Origin: Drechmeria coniospora
Taxonomy: Eukaryota; Ascomycota; Sordariomycetes; Hypocreales; Ophiocordycipitaceae
Assembly (NCBI RefSeq): GCF_001625195.1
Contig: NC_054389.1
Location: forward strand, 8,490,520 to 8,554,519
Length of the DNA: 64,000 bases
Direction: 5' to 3'
The position numbers and the translations under genes were made by a program. Positions 11,101-22,095 of this stretch are shown piece by piece. Below the pieces are notes generated by a model. It did no database searches and was not told where the DNA came from. It worked only from the letters and a program-made list of their open reading frames with translations. Within the stretch, counting starts at the first letter, position 1. Every line of letters begins with the position of its first letter.

Positions 11101-13660
11101 TGCCAAATCTGGAAATCGATGGTTGATGGGCCCAGGAAGGGAGGGCTGGGGAGGAACCTGTCGAGACTGAAGCATCATTAGGGTTTTGATGAGACCGCAA
11201 ACACCAGCCGCCTGAATAGATCCAGTGTCAGCACGGACAGATCACGGATACAACTGATGACGTGCCAGTCATACTTACAGCTTCTCCGTGGCCAATGCTC
11301 GCTTTGAGAGCTCCAACAATCAGCGGGTTATCCGAAGCTCGCTTCTCGGCAAAGATGGAAAGAACAGATGACATCTCCATAAAGTCTCCAGCCTGCGTGC
11401 CCGTGCCATGCATCTCCACGTACGAGATGCTGTTGGCCTCGACGCCGCTCTGCTCCAAAACGCTGCGATACAATTTCTGCTGAGAAGCTGCTGACGGATG
11501 CATCATGGAGGACGCATCGCTGCTGTAATTTCGTCCCGAGCCGCGGACAATGCCGAGGATGTTGTCCTGATCCTCGAGAGCATCTTCCAGTCTCTTGAGT
11601 ACGACGACGCCAATGCCTTCGCCACGGACGTATCCATCAGCATCGTCCTGGAACGTTTGGCAACCCCCGTGCGTGGACAGAAAGCCACCGCGACTGAGAC
11701 CAGAGAAGGGCGATGGTGAAAGCAATAGCGATCCTCCGCCCGCGAGAGCCATGTCGCATTCCCGACCGAGGAGTGCAGAGCACGCCAGACCGACGGCCGC
11801 GACACTCGACGCACAGGCCGAGTCGACGCTGTACGATGGCCCTCCCCATTTAAAGTGATGGTGCAGCCGACCTGGTCCAAAGGCGCGGCAGCTCCCGGTG
11901 GCGAAGTAGATGTCCACCCCTTGGTGCACCACCACTTCTCTCCAGTCATCCGACGTCTGGCCAAAGAAAGAGGCTATCCGCTCTCTGTTGGTCGAAGGCG
12001 TGCCGTCAGGATAGTAGCCCGCCATTTCGAGGGCTTCGTAGCTCGTCGTTAGGAGCAGCCGATGTTGGACGTCTGTCTGCATCGCTTCCCGAGGCGACAT
12101 GTTGAAGAGCCGGTTGTCGAAGAGGCCAGGTTGATCGAGGAAGGCACCTGTACGTGCCATGGTGGAATTCTTTTCCTTTCCCGTCGTGTCATACCATTCA
12201 TCGAGGTTGAACCGAGATGGAGGGATCTGCCAGTGACGAGTCAGCCTTGGGTCTCCGCAGAGATGAATGGTAGCGATATGGCGCGAGCACCGTCTGACCT
12301 CTTGAACATATCTCTTGCCCTGCAAAAGACCCTCCCAGAATTCATTGATGTTCCCACTACCGGGGAAGCGACCAGACATACCGACGACAGCGACAAGACC
12401 TGATCCTTCTCGTCCAGTAGTCAAGGCTGGCCGGTCGCTGTGTGACGCAACAGTGTACTCAACGCCCCGTTTCTGAAGCAGCTTCTTCAAGTAGACGTCG
12501 TGACTTGTGTACCCGGGCATCACGACGCGCAATTTTTCGGTTTTCGTCAATTCCAAAGCTGCGTTCATTGCAGCCGCAAGGTATAACGTTCGCTGTCCAA
12601 CATCGAGAATGATCTCCTCGAGAAGAGCGCGCAACTTTCGATGCTGCCGCGGTTGGCACGTATAGGGGGATATAATAGTCGTGGCAGGATCAAGAGAGCG
12701 CTCCAGCCATGACGACGAACCAAGGATGCGACCAACGTCAACCTCGGGCAGCGTCTCCATGTGCACGCCTCCACGAGCGTCAGTATCGATGTGAGGGGCG
12801 TCCTCCAACTCAACGGACCAGTCAAAAAGTCGTTCAAGAGTTGTTGGAGGGCCGAAGAGCGTCAACCAGCCTTCTGAGACGAAGCCGATGCAAACTTGGC
12901 GTGCTCTAGGAATGGCCTGTGAGAAGAATCAAGGTTAGTAAACAACTTTTGACATATTGATGCATCGCCGTGCCCTCCTCAATCATCGACTGACCTGACT
13001 CTCGTGAAACTCTTTTAGGATGGCTCCGACACGGTCGGCCGAAATGTTGAGCAATGTTCTTGCCCAGGGGCCGTTCGTTCGGTCAACCATCAAGGATCGG
13101 TGGTTGAGTTCCCTCGCCATGCGGAAGATGATGCGTGTTGCCTCAACTCCCAAATCGACGAGCTCTGTGGTATCCTGTGCGACGGCGGCGATGGCAGCGG
13201 GCAGCTCTCCCGTGCAGAAGCCGAGAATGCAGCTGCGGTTGCCTTTGCGGGAGAGAATGCTGGGATCATCTTCTGCATATCTAGTTGAGTTTCCAGTTAG
13301 TCGTCTCGGGGTCGTGATGGGCTTGATGGGATCATGTTACAAGATGAGTTCTCCTATCCGCGCAATATTCATCAATACGGTGGCAACAATCTCGCTGGGC
13401 GCCCCACGCTGGTCATTGTCCTCGGCAAGTCGAAGGATGCTATCAAAGTTGCCAATGTTGCTCCGTTGGTCTGCGTGTGTAGGTAATTGGCCGACCTCGA
13501 CCTGGACTGCATCACACGCCTGCCGGAGAAACCTTTGAACCAAACGCGAGGACGGTGCGAGCCTCACCAGCTGCCTAATCGCTGGTAGCTTTTCAACGGT
13601 TTGATCTCCGAAGAAGAGGAAGTTGGTGACGTGAGACTTCATGGCTGGTGCATCTGGCAT
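8105..13660 (-). CDS. Non-reducing polyketide synthase, SAT-KS-AT-PT-ACP, no release domain
   Basis: Six exons on the minus strand: 13660-13341, 13280-12995, 12916-12299, 12226-11279, 11211-11002 and 10912-8105. They join in frame to 1729 residues. The starter-unit acyltransferase has GFCTG with Cys near 129. The ketosynthase has VDSACASS (Cys near 546), HGTGTQAGD and SIGHGEA. The malonyl transferase has GHSLGEYAAL (Ser near 995). A product-template domain follows with a QGHSVADVQ His region and a HHPFLLDSV Asp region. One ACP has its GIDSL serine near 1690, and the protein stops about 40 residues later, so thioesterase, Claisen cyclase and reductase are all missing. It should build an aromatic polyketide from a starter loaded by SAT, perhaps from the facing HR-PKS, and needs a separate release enzyme. 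A second in-frame ATG lies at 13642. Confidence 0.94.
12227..12298 (-). other. Stop-free 72 nt intron in the NR-PKS ketosynthase region
   Basis: The frame reads through these 72 bases without a stop, but they insert 24 residues between QGKRYVQE and IPPSRFNLDE, where ketosynthases are continuous. They start with GTCAG, contain a GGCTGACTC branch-like site and end in GGCAG, so I treat them as an intron. Retention would give an in-frame 24-residue insertion. Confidence 0.75.
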
Positions 13661-14354
13661 AGGCGGCCAAAATGTCGAAGACGTACGAACTTGTAGAGTT
13701 GTAAATGTGTTGGCAAGAGGAGAGGAAAGCTACGGAAAAGTATGATGAGGAGGACAAGAAATAGGAATGATACAAAAGGGGTGGCAATGAGAAGTCTGGT
13801 ATTCAGGATATCATCTACATGTCAAGAACCTAAATCTTGGAATGGGATAGTGATATGAATTGTATCCTCGGGTGCACTGATAAGTATCCACACAAACCAA
13901 GACCAAGTTCTGCACAAGATGGAGGGATCATATCATCTTTTTCGATGAGATGACCAGTTTCGCAGTGTTTGGCTCGGCGGGTTTTCTCGCCCGTGACGGG
14001 GTGCGTGCCGTTTCAGGCCGCGAAGCCTCACCGGGGCCGCTTGCGTGGTGAGCTCGGCGAGTTTCTAGCTAGGTTTGCCAATAGCAGGTATGTAAATTGC
14101 TAGCTGGCTTGCATTCAAGAGGGCCAACAACACGGACGGCAAAATCTACTGTAGCTGTGAAAACTCTAAATAGACCTTGTCCCCGGATACGAGTCAACTG
14201 AGTCAAAGCTGTCCGTTCTGCCGAGGAACCCGACGCTGCATGGACTGTACCTCGAACTGCAGGCCTCATCGTGTACCGTTCTCATCCACGGTTCATGACC
14301 CACCACCTATCATCATGCATGCATACGCCGAAAGGATTTGATGTCATGCTTCAT
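13661..14354. other. NR-PKS upstream region; no gene seen
   Basis: About 690 bases between the NR-PKS start and the 3' end of the histidine kinase, both on the minus strand. It presumably contains the NR-PKS promoter. I recognise no specific operator. Confidence 0.5.
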
Positions 14355-17300
14355 CTAGATCAAGCCTTTGCTGCTCAAAATCTGACTCAGCTCCTTGAGC
14401 TTCACTGGCTTGGTCAGGAATAAGTCTATGCCGCAAGCGAATGCTTCCTTCTGCGCGCTTGCCGAAGCCAATCCTGTAAGGGCAAAGATGGCGCACGCCG
14501 GGAGCTGCGTCTCCTTCTCGTGCTGTCGAATGAGGCAAGTCGCCTCGAAGCCGTTCATGACGGGCATCGAAATGTCCATGAAGATGCACTTATAAGCACC
14601 AGTTTTCTTTCGAAAGGCGTCGACTGCTTCCTTGCCATCGCTGGCCACGTCGTGCGATTGCCCCAACTTCTTCATGCACGATGACAAGATCCGGAGGTTG
14701 ATCGGATTGTCGTCAACGAGAAGGAACCAATCCGGCAGAGAACCATCAAGGGCGCCGCGATTGATAGGATAGGCTATGCTGTTGGCGGATGTCAAGCCTG
14801 CTGGTCGTTGGGCGGCCCCCGGACCGTCGTCGCTACTCTGCAGTTGCGTGGACGACAGCAAGTCAACGTTCAACCCCTCCGGCGGTGTGAGGTCCGCAGG
14901 TACGCTCGGGTTGGCCATTCCTCTCCGTCTCTCGAGGCTGAATGTCAACACCCTGGCGAGCTTTCGGGGGCCAATTCTGCGAACGGCGTTAGTTTTCTTC
15001 GAGCTTTCTTCGAGAGCAAGTGTTAGGAGGAGGTCTGTCATACGGCTGGGCGCTGAACTCGACAGAAGTCGAGGGATGCAGTCCGTTCGAATCCCTGTGT
15101 TTCGATTCCATGCCCCGCGCAACGGCTACGTTGTGACATATGACGACAATGGGCCCTGGCGCCGGCGTATCCGTCCCCTTCCGCGAGACGAGTTGTAGAT
15201 GGGTATCGCTGCAAATCACCAGATCCGGTGTCACCGCTGCGTCCTCGACGTCGTCCAATACCTTCATGTGGAGCCAGCCTTGACAGATGGCCGACAATGC
15301 CGCCTTTTCGCTGCTGATGTGGTTGCCGAAGCTAGCGGTTCCGGCTCCCTGTCTCACCACCGGCCTGTCCTGGGAGAAGCCGACGAGGCGGATGCGAAGG
15401 CCCCGGAGGAGCCTGACATGCTTCTCAAAACTGTCTGGGAACGCTTCGCCTCGGTCCACTGGGAGCGAAGCGGCTCGCGGGCTTGCAGATGGCACTTCCA
15501 GGGGTAGGTCGACGGTGATGGTGGTGCCGACATTCACGCTGCTCTGCACCTTGATTCGTCCACCCAGTGTCGAGACGATCTTTTTGACGAGGCTCAAGCC
15601 AAGGCCGACACCGGGGCTAAGCCTGTTCTCCTGCGAAAAAGGGGCGAAGAGATGGTTCCTGAGGTAGTCCTCGCCGATGCCGATGCCCGAGTCGGAAACG
15701 GTGATGACGATGACCTTGCGGTCGCGACGGGCCCGCGTGCGGCCAGAATTCGATGGACTCGGGCGCTGGCGAAGGCTCACGCCGATGAAGCCTTTGGTCG
15801 TATATTTGAGCGAATTTCCCAGGAGATTCATGATGATGCGACGCAAGGCGCCCGCCTGGGTGTAGAATCGCCAGTCCGAGTCGGGTTCGACGTCTAGGCT
15901 AACGACAACATCGCCGGATGCAGATGCACTTCGCAACGGTTGCAGGTCCGCCTCGGGGCTATCCATGGCCACGTGTATGCGGTCGAGGCGGCGCAGGGAA
16001 GCTCGGTCGCCCTGGCCGGGCAGCGCATTGGCGACGTGGGCGACGATGAGCCTCTGATAGGTGTGTCCGGCGAAGACGCTCTCGACGACCTCCTCGGCCA
16101 GGGCGTCGACGGCGACGACGGAGGCGATGCTCATCATGCCTGCCTCGATCGTCTTGGAGGCCATCCGTTCCGCTCGAAGGCCGCGCTCGCCGTCGTGGAG
16201 GGGGCTGCGGCCATGTCTCGGCTCGGGTTTGACCATGAAGTTGTTGATCTTGGTCCAGTGAAGGAGATGGTCGACCGTGTCCAGCAGGGTGCGGCCACAC
16301 GTCTCGACCGTGTTCAGGACGTCTCGTTGGAAGCCGTCGAGGGCCGAGTCGTGCAGCATCTCGACGCCGAGGACGACGCCGTGCAGGGGTGAGCGCAACT
16401 CGTGCGAGAGAGAGCTGAGCATATCCATCTTGGACTTGTCGGCAAGCATGGACTTGAGCCGGGAGACCTCGGACATGACGACGGCACCGAAGGCGACGAG
16501 GTAGCTCAGCTCGCCCTTGCTGCTGAAGACGCGCGTGTTGGCTTTCGTGTACGCAAAGGCAGCGGCGGACCAGCGCATCGCCTGGGGGTCCCAGACGGGC
16601 GCAAAGGCGATGCAGCGAGCTTCCGGCAGCAGCTGCATGAGCATGGCCTGCTCGCCCTGCTTCATGCGCGTCTGTCTCCCGACGAGCTTTGCGCGAAGGG
16701 GATCGGTGCGGTGGTGTGCCGAGGCGGCATGATCGGCCGAAGCTTCTTCGCTCGACAAGTCGCTGGACTGGACGGCGCCACTGTCGTTGAAGTTGAAGAT
16801 GTTGCCCTTGGGATAGCGGCGGAGCAGCTTCCGTAGGAAGCTTTCCGGCAGCTTCGGCGGCGCGTTGGACGCCGGATCGCCTTGAACGGTGGGAAGGGAT
16901 GGGCCGGAGAAGCCGAGGACGGGGGCGTAGGGCTCGGGGGTTCCGTCATGGTTGCCGGCAGAAGGGATTTGCGCGGCGGTGTCGTCGCTGCTGGCGGAGG
17001 ACGAGCTGCTCGCGTTGCTCGCGTCGGTCGTCTTGCCACCAAAAGTGGTGATGGTTGCGTCGAGGAAGATGACGCCATCGACCTGGACGGAGTCGCGCAT
17101 GGCGTTTGCTGCCTTGGTGAAGATGCCTCTCATTTCCGTCGCCACGTGGTCGTCCGGGCGCGCGTCGGAAGAGTCATCCGAGGAATCAGGGGTTGGCGGT
17201 CGAACGGATGGCTTGGTCGCTCGCGAGGCTGGCGCGTTCACGGACTCGGGCGGCGAAGGCGCGGCCGGCTGCGCATTCTCCCTCGCATGGGCGTGGTCGA

Positions 17301-18015
17301 GCCTGTTCCTTGTCAGGGTCGTGGACCCGTCGACGAAGTCGCCGATGCCGCGAACCATGCGCTCCGTGCGGCTGTGCGACTTCCCAACCCGCCTGCCTTC
17401 GAGATGTTGCATGATGGTGCTGGAGAGCTCGCGCATGAAGCGGCCGTCGTCGGGAGAGAAAGCGGCGCGTGGCTCCTGGTCAAAGACGGAGAGCACGCCA
17501 ATGTTGACGCCGTGGCGGGTTCGAATGGGCACGCCGGCGTAAAAGCGACAGCGAGGCCAGTCGTGCTTGATGAAGGGGCGGTCGGCAAAGCGTCGGTCGG
17601 CAGCGAGGTCGCAAACGACCGACAGCGGCAATAGGCCGTCGCGGCCGTCCTGTCCGCGTTGCGGCGTCGCCGTCAGGACATGCTCGCACGTTCCAAACGT
17701 CCTCGGGATGGCGGTGCCCGACAGCCAAAGAGGGCACTGCCCGGCACAGACGGCGGGTTCGAGGGACAGGCCGGGCGTCGCTTCGGCGACGACATACTGG
17801 AGATTGCTGTCGAAAAGAGAGACGAGGGCGCGCGATGCACGCAGTCGAAGGACAGCGAGCTGGGCGAAGGCGGTGAGAGCGGAATCGGACGACGAGCGCA
17901 GGGCCGAGGCCGGTAGAGGACCATCGGTCGGGTTGGGAATGGTGTCCTGAATGAGGCAAGAGCCGTAGCGGAAAGTCTCCCGTTCGCGAGCAGTCTCGGA
18001 GAGGGAGACGGTCAT
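14355..18015 (-). CDS. GAF-domain hybrid histidine kinase
   Basis: Two exons, 18015-15044 and 14976-14355, join across a 67 nt intron (branch ACTAAC, acceptor CGCAG) to 1197 residues. The order is an ARERETF-type N-terminus, a GAF-like sensor (CEHVL, then FYAGVPIRTRHGVNIGVLSVF), a low-complexity linker, and a HisKA H-box SSLSHELRSPLHG with the phospho-acceptor His. The ATPase domain follows with NLLGNSLKYT, DSGIGIG, FAPFSQEN and GVGLGLSLV. In exon 2 the receiver has LVDDNPINL, phospho-acceptor Asp in FMDISMPVMNG and the LTKPVK lysine. No membrane segments are seen, so it is a cytosolic phosphorelay sensor. The frame opens upstream at a GTG inside an Ala/Pro-rich repeat; I chose the first ATG because MTVSLSETARERETF matches the usual family start. 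Its ligand is unknown. Confidence 0.92.
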
Positions 18016-18399
18016 GATGATGGACGACTCGGACGCCGGTTGCTCATCTGCGATGGCGATGCTGACAGTGAGCGAGGGTCCGGCTGTCGATTCCCTGCGT
18101 CTCGATGAAGGCCGTCGCCGTGAGAGCGGAGCAGCAGCAAGAGGAGCAGCAGCTGGAGGAGGAGCAGCTGGAGGAGCAGCGGCAAGGGAGAGGCGCGGGT
18201 TGCTCACTCCAAGACGGGGAATGGGAGTGGTTCCAAGGTCGATTCAACATCTTCGTAGTCGAAAAATAGGCAAAGGGCCCAGTAGCGTACGGCACGAGGA
18301 ACAGAGGTACTGTAGATCTCGAGGACGGCCAAATCGTGAGCGTCACCTGCTGTGCAGCGGCTGCAAGCTTGGAAGCTTGGACGCGAAGGGGGGGTCTGG

Positions 18400-19520
18400 C
18401 GCCGTCGGGATTGCGCACCGCCACGCAACAGGCCAGTGCTGGCCGCCGACGTTAGGGTTCGCCCCCGCGGCCGTGAGCAGCAGCTCGACGAACTCGACCC
18501 GGTTATTGCGGATAGCGGCCGTCAGCAGGGAGGGTGCAGCCTGTGCCGTGCTGGTCGTCCGGGTCGAGGAGGCAGCGGTCGATCAGCCAGCGCAGCGGCT
18601 CAGCGTCATTGGACGTTGCAGCCGTCTCGTGGATGCCCTTAGGTAACATCGTAAGCTTGGCGCCCGCCTGCCCGAGTACTTGCAAGTACTTGCTTGCTTA
18701 CAGTACTTGCAACCACTCGTACCAAGTTTCCGTACGCCGTACCAGCGGTACTGCACAGGTACACGTACTGTACTTGCATGTACTTAATAAGTACTCCGCA
18801 GCAGGAAGGGAACCTGGCAATAATAAGTAGTATCCATAATGCGTCAGGCACTTGGGGTCAGCGTCGTTGCTCAGCACCGTAGCTGCTGGACGATGTCGCT
18901 GCCATTGTCGCGGATCGACAAGCAGGGCGGCGCAGAGACGCTATCCTTGTTTGCGTTTGGGTCGACGCCGGCCTTGAAGAGGATGCAGATCGACTCAATA
19001 GTTTCGACACTCCTCGCAAGATCCATGACGCCTGTCGCCTTCTTGAAGTGGGTGCCGTGATCGAGCAGCGACTAGGGCATGGCTGGCGAGTACGTCGACA
19101 GCGGGAGCGTGAGCTTGGGACCCGGCCTGCTTGGGTTTGCGTCGTCGTAGAGGAGACTGTTGATCATCTCGAGGCGGGCTGCTGTGCATGCCTCGAAAAT
19201 TGCCGTCCTGCCCTTGCGGTACTTTTCGTTCGCATCGGCGCTGCCGTCGAGCGTCGGGTCCACGAGCTTCCTGGGGGGTTTCGTATGGATGCAGCCGACG
19301 AGCAGCGTGTGTTGCCCTCCGCCGTCGACTTGTTCGCGCCGCTGCCGTGCAGGAGCAGCAAGTATGCGAGCCGCAGGTTGTTGGAGTTGACGACGACGAG
19401 GGGCACCTCGAGCTCGGGCCTCGACAATGGGTTCAGGTCTGCGCCGTACTTGTAGGTAGGTAGGTACTTGGGCAGCGCTATGGCACCTGTAAGGAAGGAC
19501 TGCTCGACACCGGCCACAAG
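18400..19520 (-). pseudogene. Broken ankyrin-repeat gene
   Basis: Translating the minus strand gives ankyrin-like units spread over different frames. Examples are LRLAYLLLLHGSGANKSTAE near 19370, DGSADANEKYRKGRTAIFEA near 19220, SICILFKAGVDPNANKDS near 18950, ETAATSNDAEPLRWLIDR near 18600, and RNNRVEFVELLLTAAGANPN near 18480. A single-base frameshift lies in the EGNTPLL-like spot near 19312. An in-frame TAG interrupts the next repeats at 19072-19074, TGA ends the following piece near 18880, and another shift occurs near 18540. These breaks are inside repeats rather than at plausible splice sites, so I call a pseudogene. A GTAC-rich tract (about 18660-18835) lies inside it. Sequencing errors are an alternative for one shift but not for all. 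Confidence 0.75.
18660..18835. repeat. GTAC-rich tract within the ankyrin pseudogene
   Basis: Dense AGTACTTGCAAGTACTTG-like and TACTCCG words, matching the intergenic GTAC tracts elsewhere. Its position between two ankyrin fragments suggests it was inserted or expanded after the gene lost function. Confidence 0.6.
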
Positions 19521-19801
19521 GGGGCATGGGGTGGGGGCGCGATGCGTGTTTGTCTACGGAGTAGACACCCACGAACTGGGTATCAGGTGCGGTAGGCTGC
19601 GTGATATGATGACGACTCCATCGGTTGAGTCATTGTGATTCGGCAGGGAACAGCGTTAATCCCAATCCTAGGCCAAGATTTGACGAGAAGCTAATCAATG
19701 ATTCACATATGGCGTCAAGAATCATTCATCTTTAAATCATCACGACAAGAATTGAAAATACCTTTGATAAATGTTATCAGAAGATGTCCTTATCAACAAT
19801 C

Positions 19802-19899
19802 GGGTGTATGGTCTAGTGGTATGATTTTCGCTTTGCATGATACCGTCCTTCGGCTCACCCACCTGCGAAAGGTCCCCGGTTCGATCCCGGGTGCATCCA
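19802..19899 (+). tRNA. Intron-containing tRNA, anticodon UGC (Ala)
   Basis: The acceptor arm GGGTGTA (19802-19808) pairs with TGCATCC (19892-19898), with two G-U wobbles, and the discriminator is A at 19899. The D arm is GGTCTAGTGGTATGAT, the anticodon stem is TTCGC (19827-19831) with GCGAA, and the T arm is CCCGG-TTCGATC-CCGGG. The loop reads T-T-TGC-A, giving anticodon TGC at 19834-19836. About 26 bases after A37 form the intron. The body also resembles fungal Pro tRNAs in my memory, so the isotype rests on the anticodon alone. No strong T run follows at once; the nearest is about 40 bases downstream. Confidence 0.8.
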
Positions 19900-20035
19900 T
19901 ACGTTACAAGCCTTGTTTGCCATGTGCGAACAAGACGCCTCATTTTTTCCTTTTTTTTCCCCCTCTCAATGTGATTTTTTGTTACCTTTGGACTGATTGA
20001 ACGGAGTGCAGGGCCTTTCAAAAACGGTAGAACAT

Positions 20036-22095
20036 GCATACGGTAAGTACTGTACTGTACTGTAGTTGTACGTTGTATGTACCTAGTAAGTACGGAGTAC
20101 AGTACAGTACTCCCTCCGTACTTGAGTGAATAATTCGAGGCTTGCAAGTGCGCGAGACGTACTGTACCTGAACTTGTACTAGCGTATACAACTGTACGTA
20201 CCAGGTAGTAATACTACTGTACTCCGTACCCCGTACTGCCCCTCTGCCCTTCGCCATTGTAATGGCAGCGAGCTGGAGACACCCCACCCGATTTTCCATT
20301 GGCCTCTCACACTAGTAAGTACTTACAACTACAGTACAAGTACTCCGTACCTGTATGCGAATGACCAGCTGCTCGTTCCTTTCATTCCCTCGGTCATTGT
20401 ATCGATCGTTCCCTGTCCGGCTTGGTCTCTTCTCTTCTTACAATGACTCCTTTCCAAGGCGTGGGCGACAAGGGGAGGGCCGCTTTGCACGGTGCCAAGT
20501 CGGCACTGCAAGTAATCACCGCTGTGCATGTACTGTACTTGCAACAGTGGATGATGGGAACTGCTTCATCCTATACTGGACGCAGTAGATATGGGGTGTA
20601 CTCCGTACTGTACGAGTATTATTTGTAGTACAAGTACCTGGGTACTTATCGTATGGCCAAGAAGATGGACTGCAGGGAGTACTTACAGGGTACCTAGTAC
20701 TCCGTAGATACTGCATGTACTGCCTGTACTTACTATACGGAGTACTGTAGAAAGCAGTACTGTAGCAGCGCCTCTTTGGCCTAACTATGGCGTCATGAAA
20801 CAAAAGAGTCTCACTCCCATGGTTACTATTCTAAGCAAGTATTACCGTACTTGCGGGGTATGGATACTTGTAGCTTCGCCAATGGCACCTACAGTCACGC
20901 AAGCGTTATTCTCGTTAGACGGCACACATTGCATTGCCATCATGGTCAGACATCCTCACGCCTGTCAGAGGGATGAACAGCAGGTGACTCGCGGCCGCAG
21001 TTTGACACGTTCATGAACGCCATCCATGGTTTTGTCACCAATACTCTGAGTACTCGTCTTCGCGCTCGCCCGTACGTCCTGACTCACAGCCCAGCAAGAG
21101 TCTTCGCTCTGGCACCACCTCTGCAAGTGCCATCGCGCGCGGAGCGTGTCGGGGCCGCAACGAGAGCACGCATCGGCCACTCCCGCCAGCACGCCAGCCC
21201 CATGACGACTGCCGAGCCAACGGAATGCTGCTGTCGCCCGAAGCTCTTGCGCCAGTGTTTTGGTCATGGCGCCGCGGCCAGAGTTTATTTGTTTGGCGCG
21301 CACGTAAATTCGACGTATGCTCCGTTTCGCGTGCGGCTATCCACGGCGCTAACCTACGAAGGGTGAGACCATTCGCGTTGGTTGGCTACCGTTGGTGGCC
21401 CCACCATTCAGGCACGAGATAAACAAGTGCTCCGTCCTCCGTACTCCGTACAGCACATGTAATTCCAAGTCTGCTGGAAGGACTCTGTGTGTCAAAGTAC
21501 AGGTAACTAGTTGTACAGAACAGTGCTGTCCAAGTTGTCTGTAGCAGTTGGCTGTCGTACAGTTTGGAGTTAGTGTGCACCGACAAGTACGGAGTAAGTA
21601 CATGTATTGTTAAAGCTCCGTACTCCGTACATGTACTCCCTCCAGTCCATCTCCTTGGCCACACAATAAGTATTCCTTGTACTACAAATAATACTCGTTC
21701 AGTACTTAAGTACAGTACTTACATGTGTTGAGCAACTGTACTCCGTACAACAAGGCGTAAGTACTTACTCGACATGTCCCCATGCCTGAATATGCACATG
21801 TACTGGTACATCCTCATCCTGAGCATAAGCTCGCGGCAACAAAGTACAGGTACCTAGGTACCTGGGACAACCGTACATGCATGAGTGGGTCCAAGTCAGG
21901 TCGGCCAGGTACCACCAGCACTACGGAGTATTAGCACATGTACTGTACGGAGTACGTACTGTACTAATACAAAGTACTTGTAAATACCTCAAGCACTTAA
22001 GCACAGTACAGTACATGTAGGTGTACTAAAGTACATGTAAAAGTACCTACGGAGTATTACTGCACTCGCATAAGTAGTACAGCAAAGAGGTACTT
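20036..22095. repeat. GTAC-rich gene desert
   Basis: About 2 kb without a credible gene, packed with GTAC-centred words (TACTCCGTA, TACGGAGTA, AGTACTT, TGTACTGTAC). The densest stretches are 20036-20240, 20520-20770 and 21425-22095. Between 20770 and 21420 the sequence is more ordinary, but I recognise no protein there. Many words are short perfect palindromes because GTAC is self-complementary. Confidence 0.65.

Noticed and set aside
15940..17634. Several plus-strand frames of 140-250 codons over the histidine kinase
   Set aside because: They are antisense shadows of a GC-rich coding region with clear kinase motifs on the minus strand.
20036..22095. GTAC tracts considered as a CRISPR-like array or as telomere repeats
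   Set aside because: There are no regular spacers or constant repeat unit, and the words do not resemble the fungal telomere unit TTAGGG.
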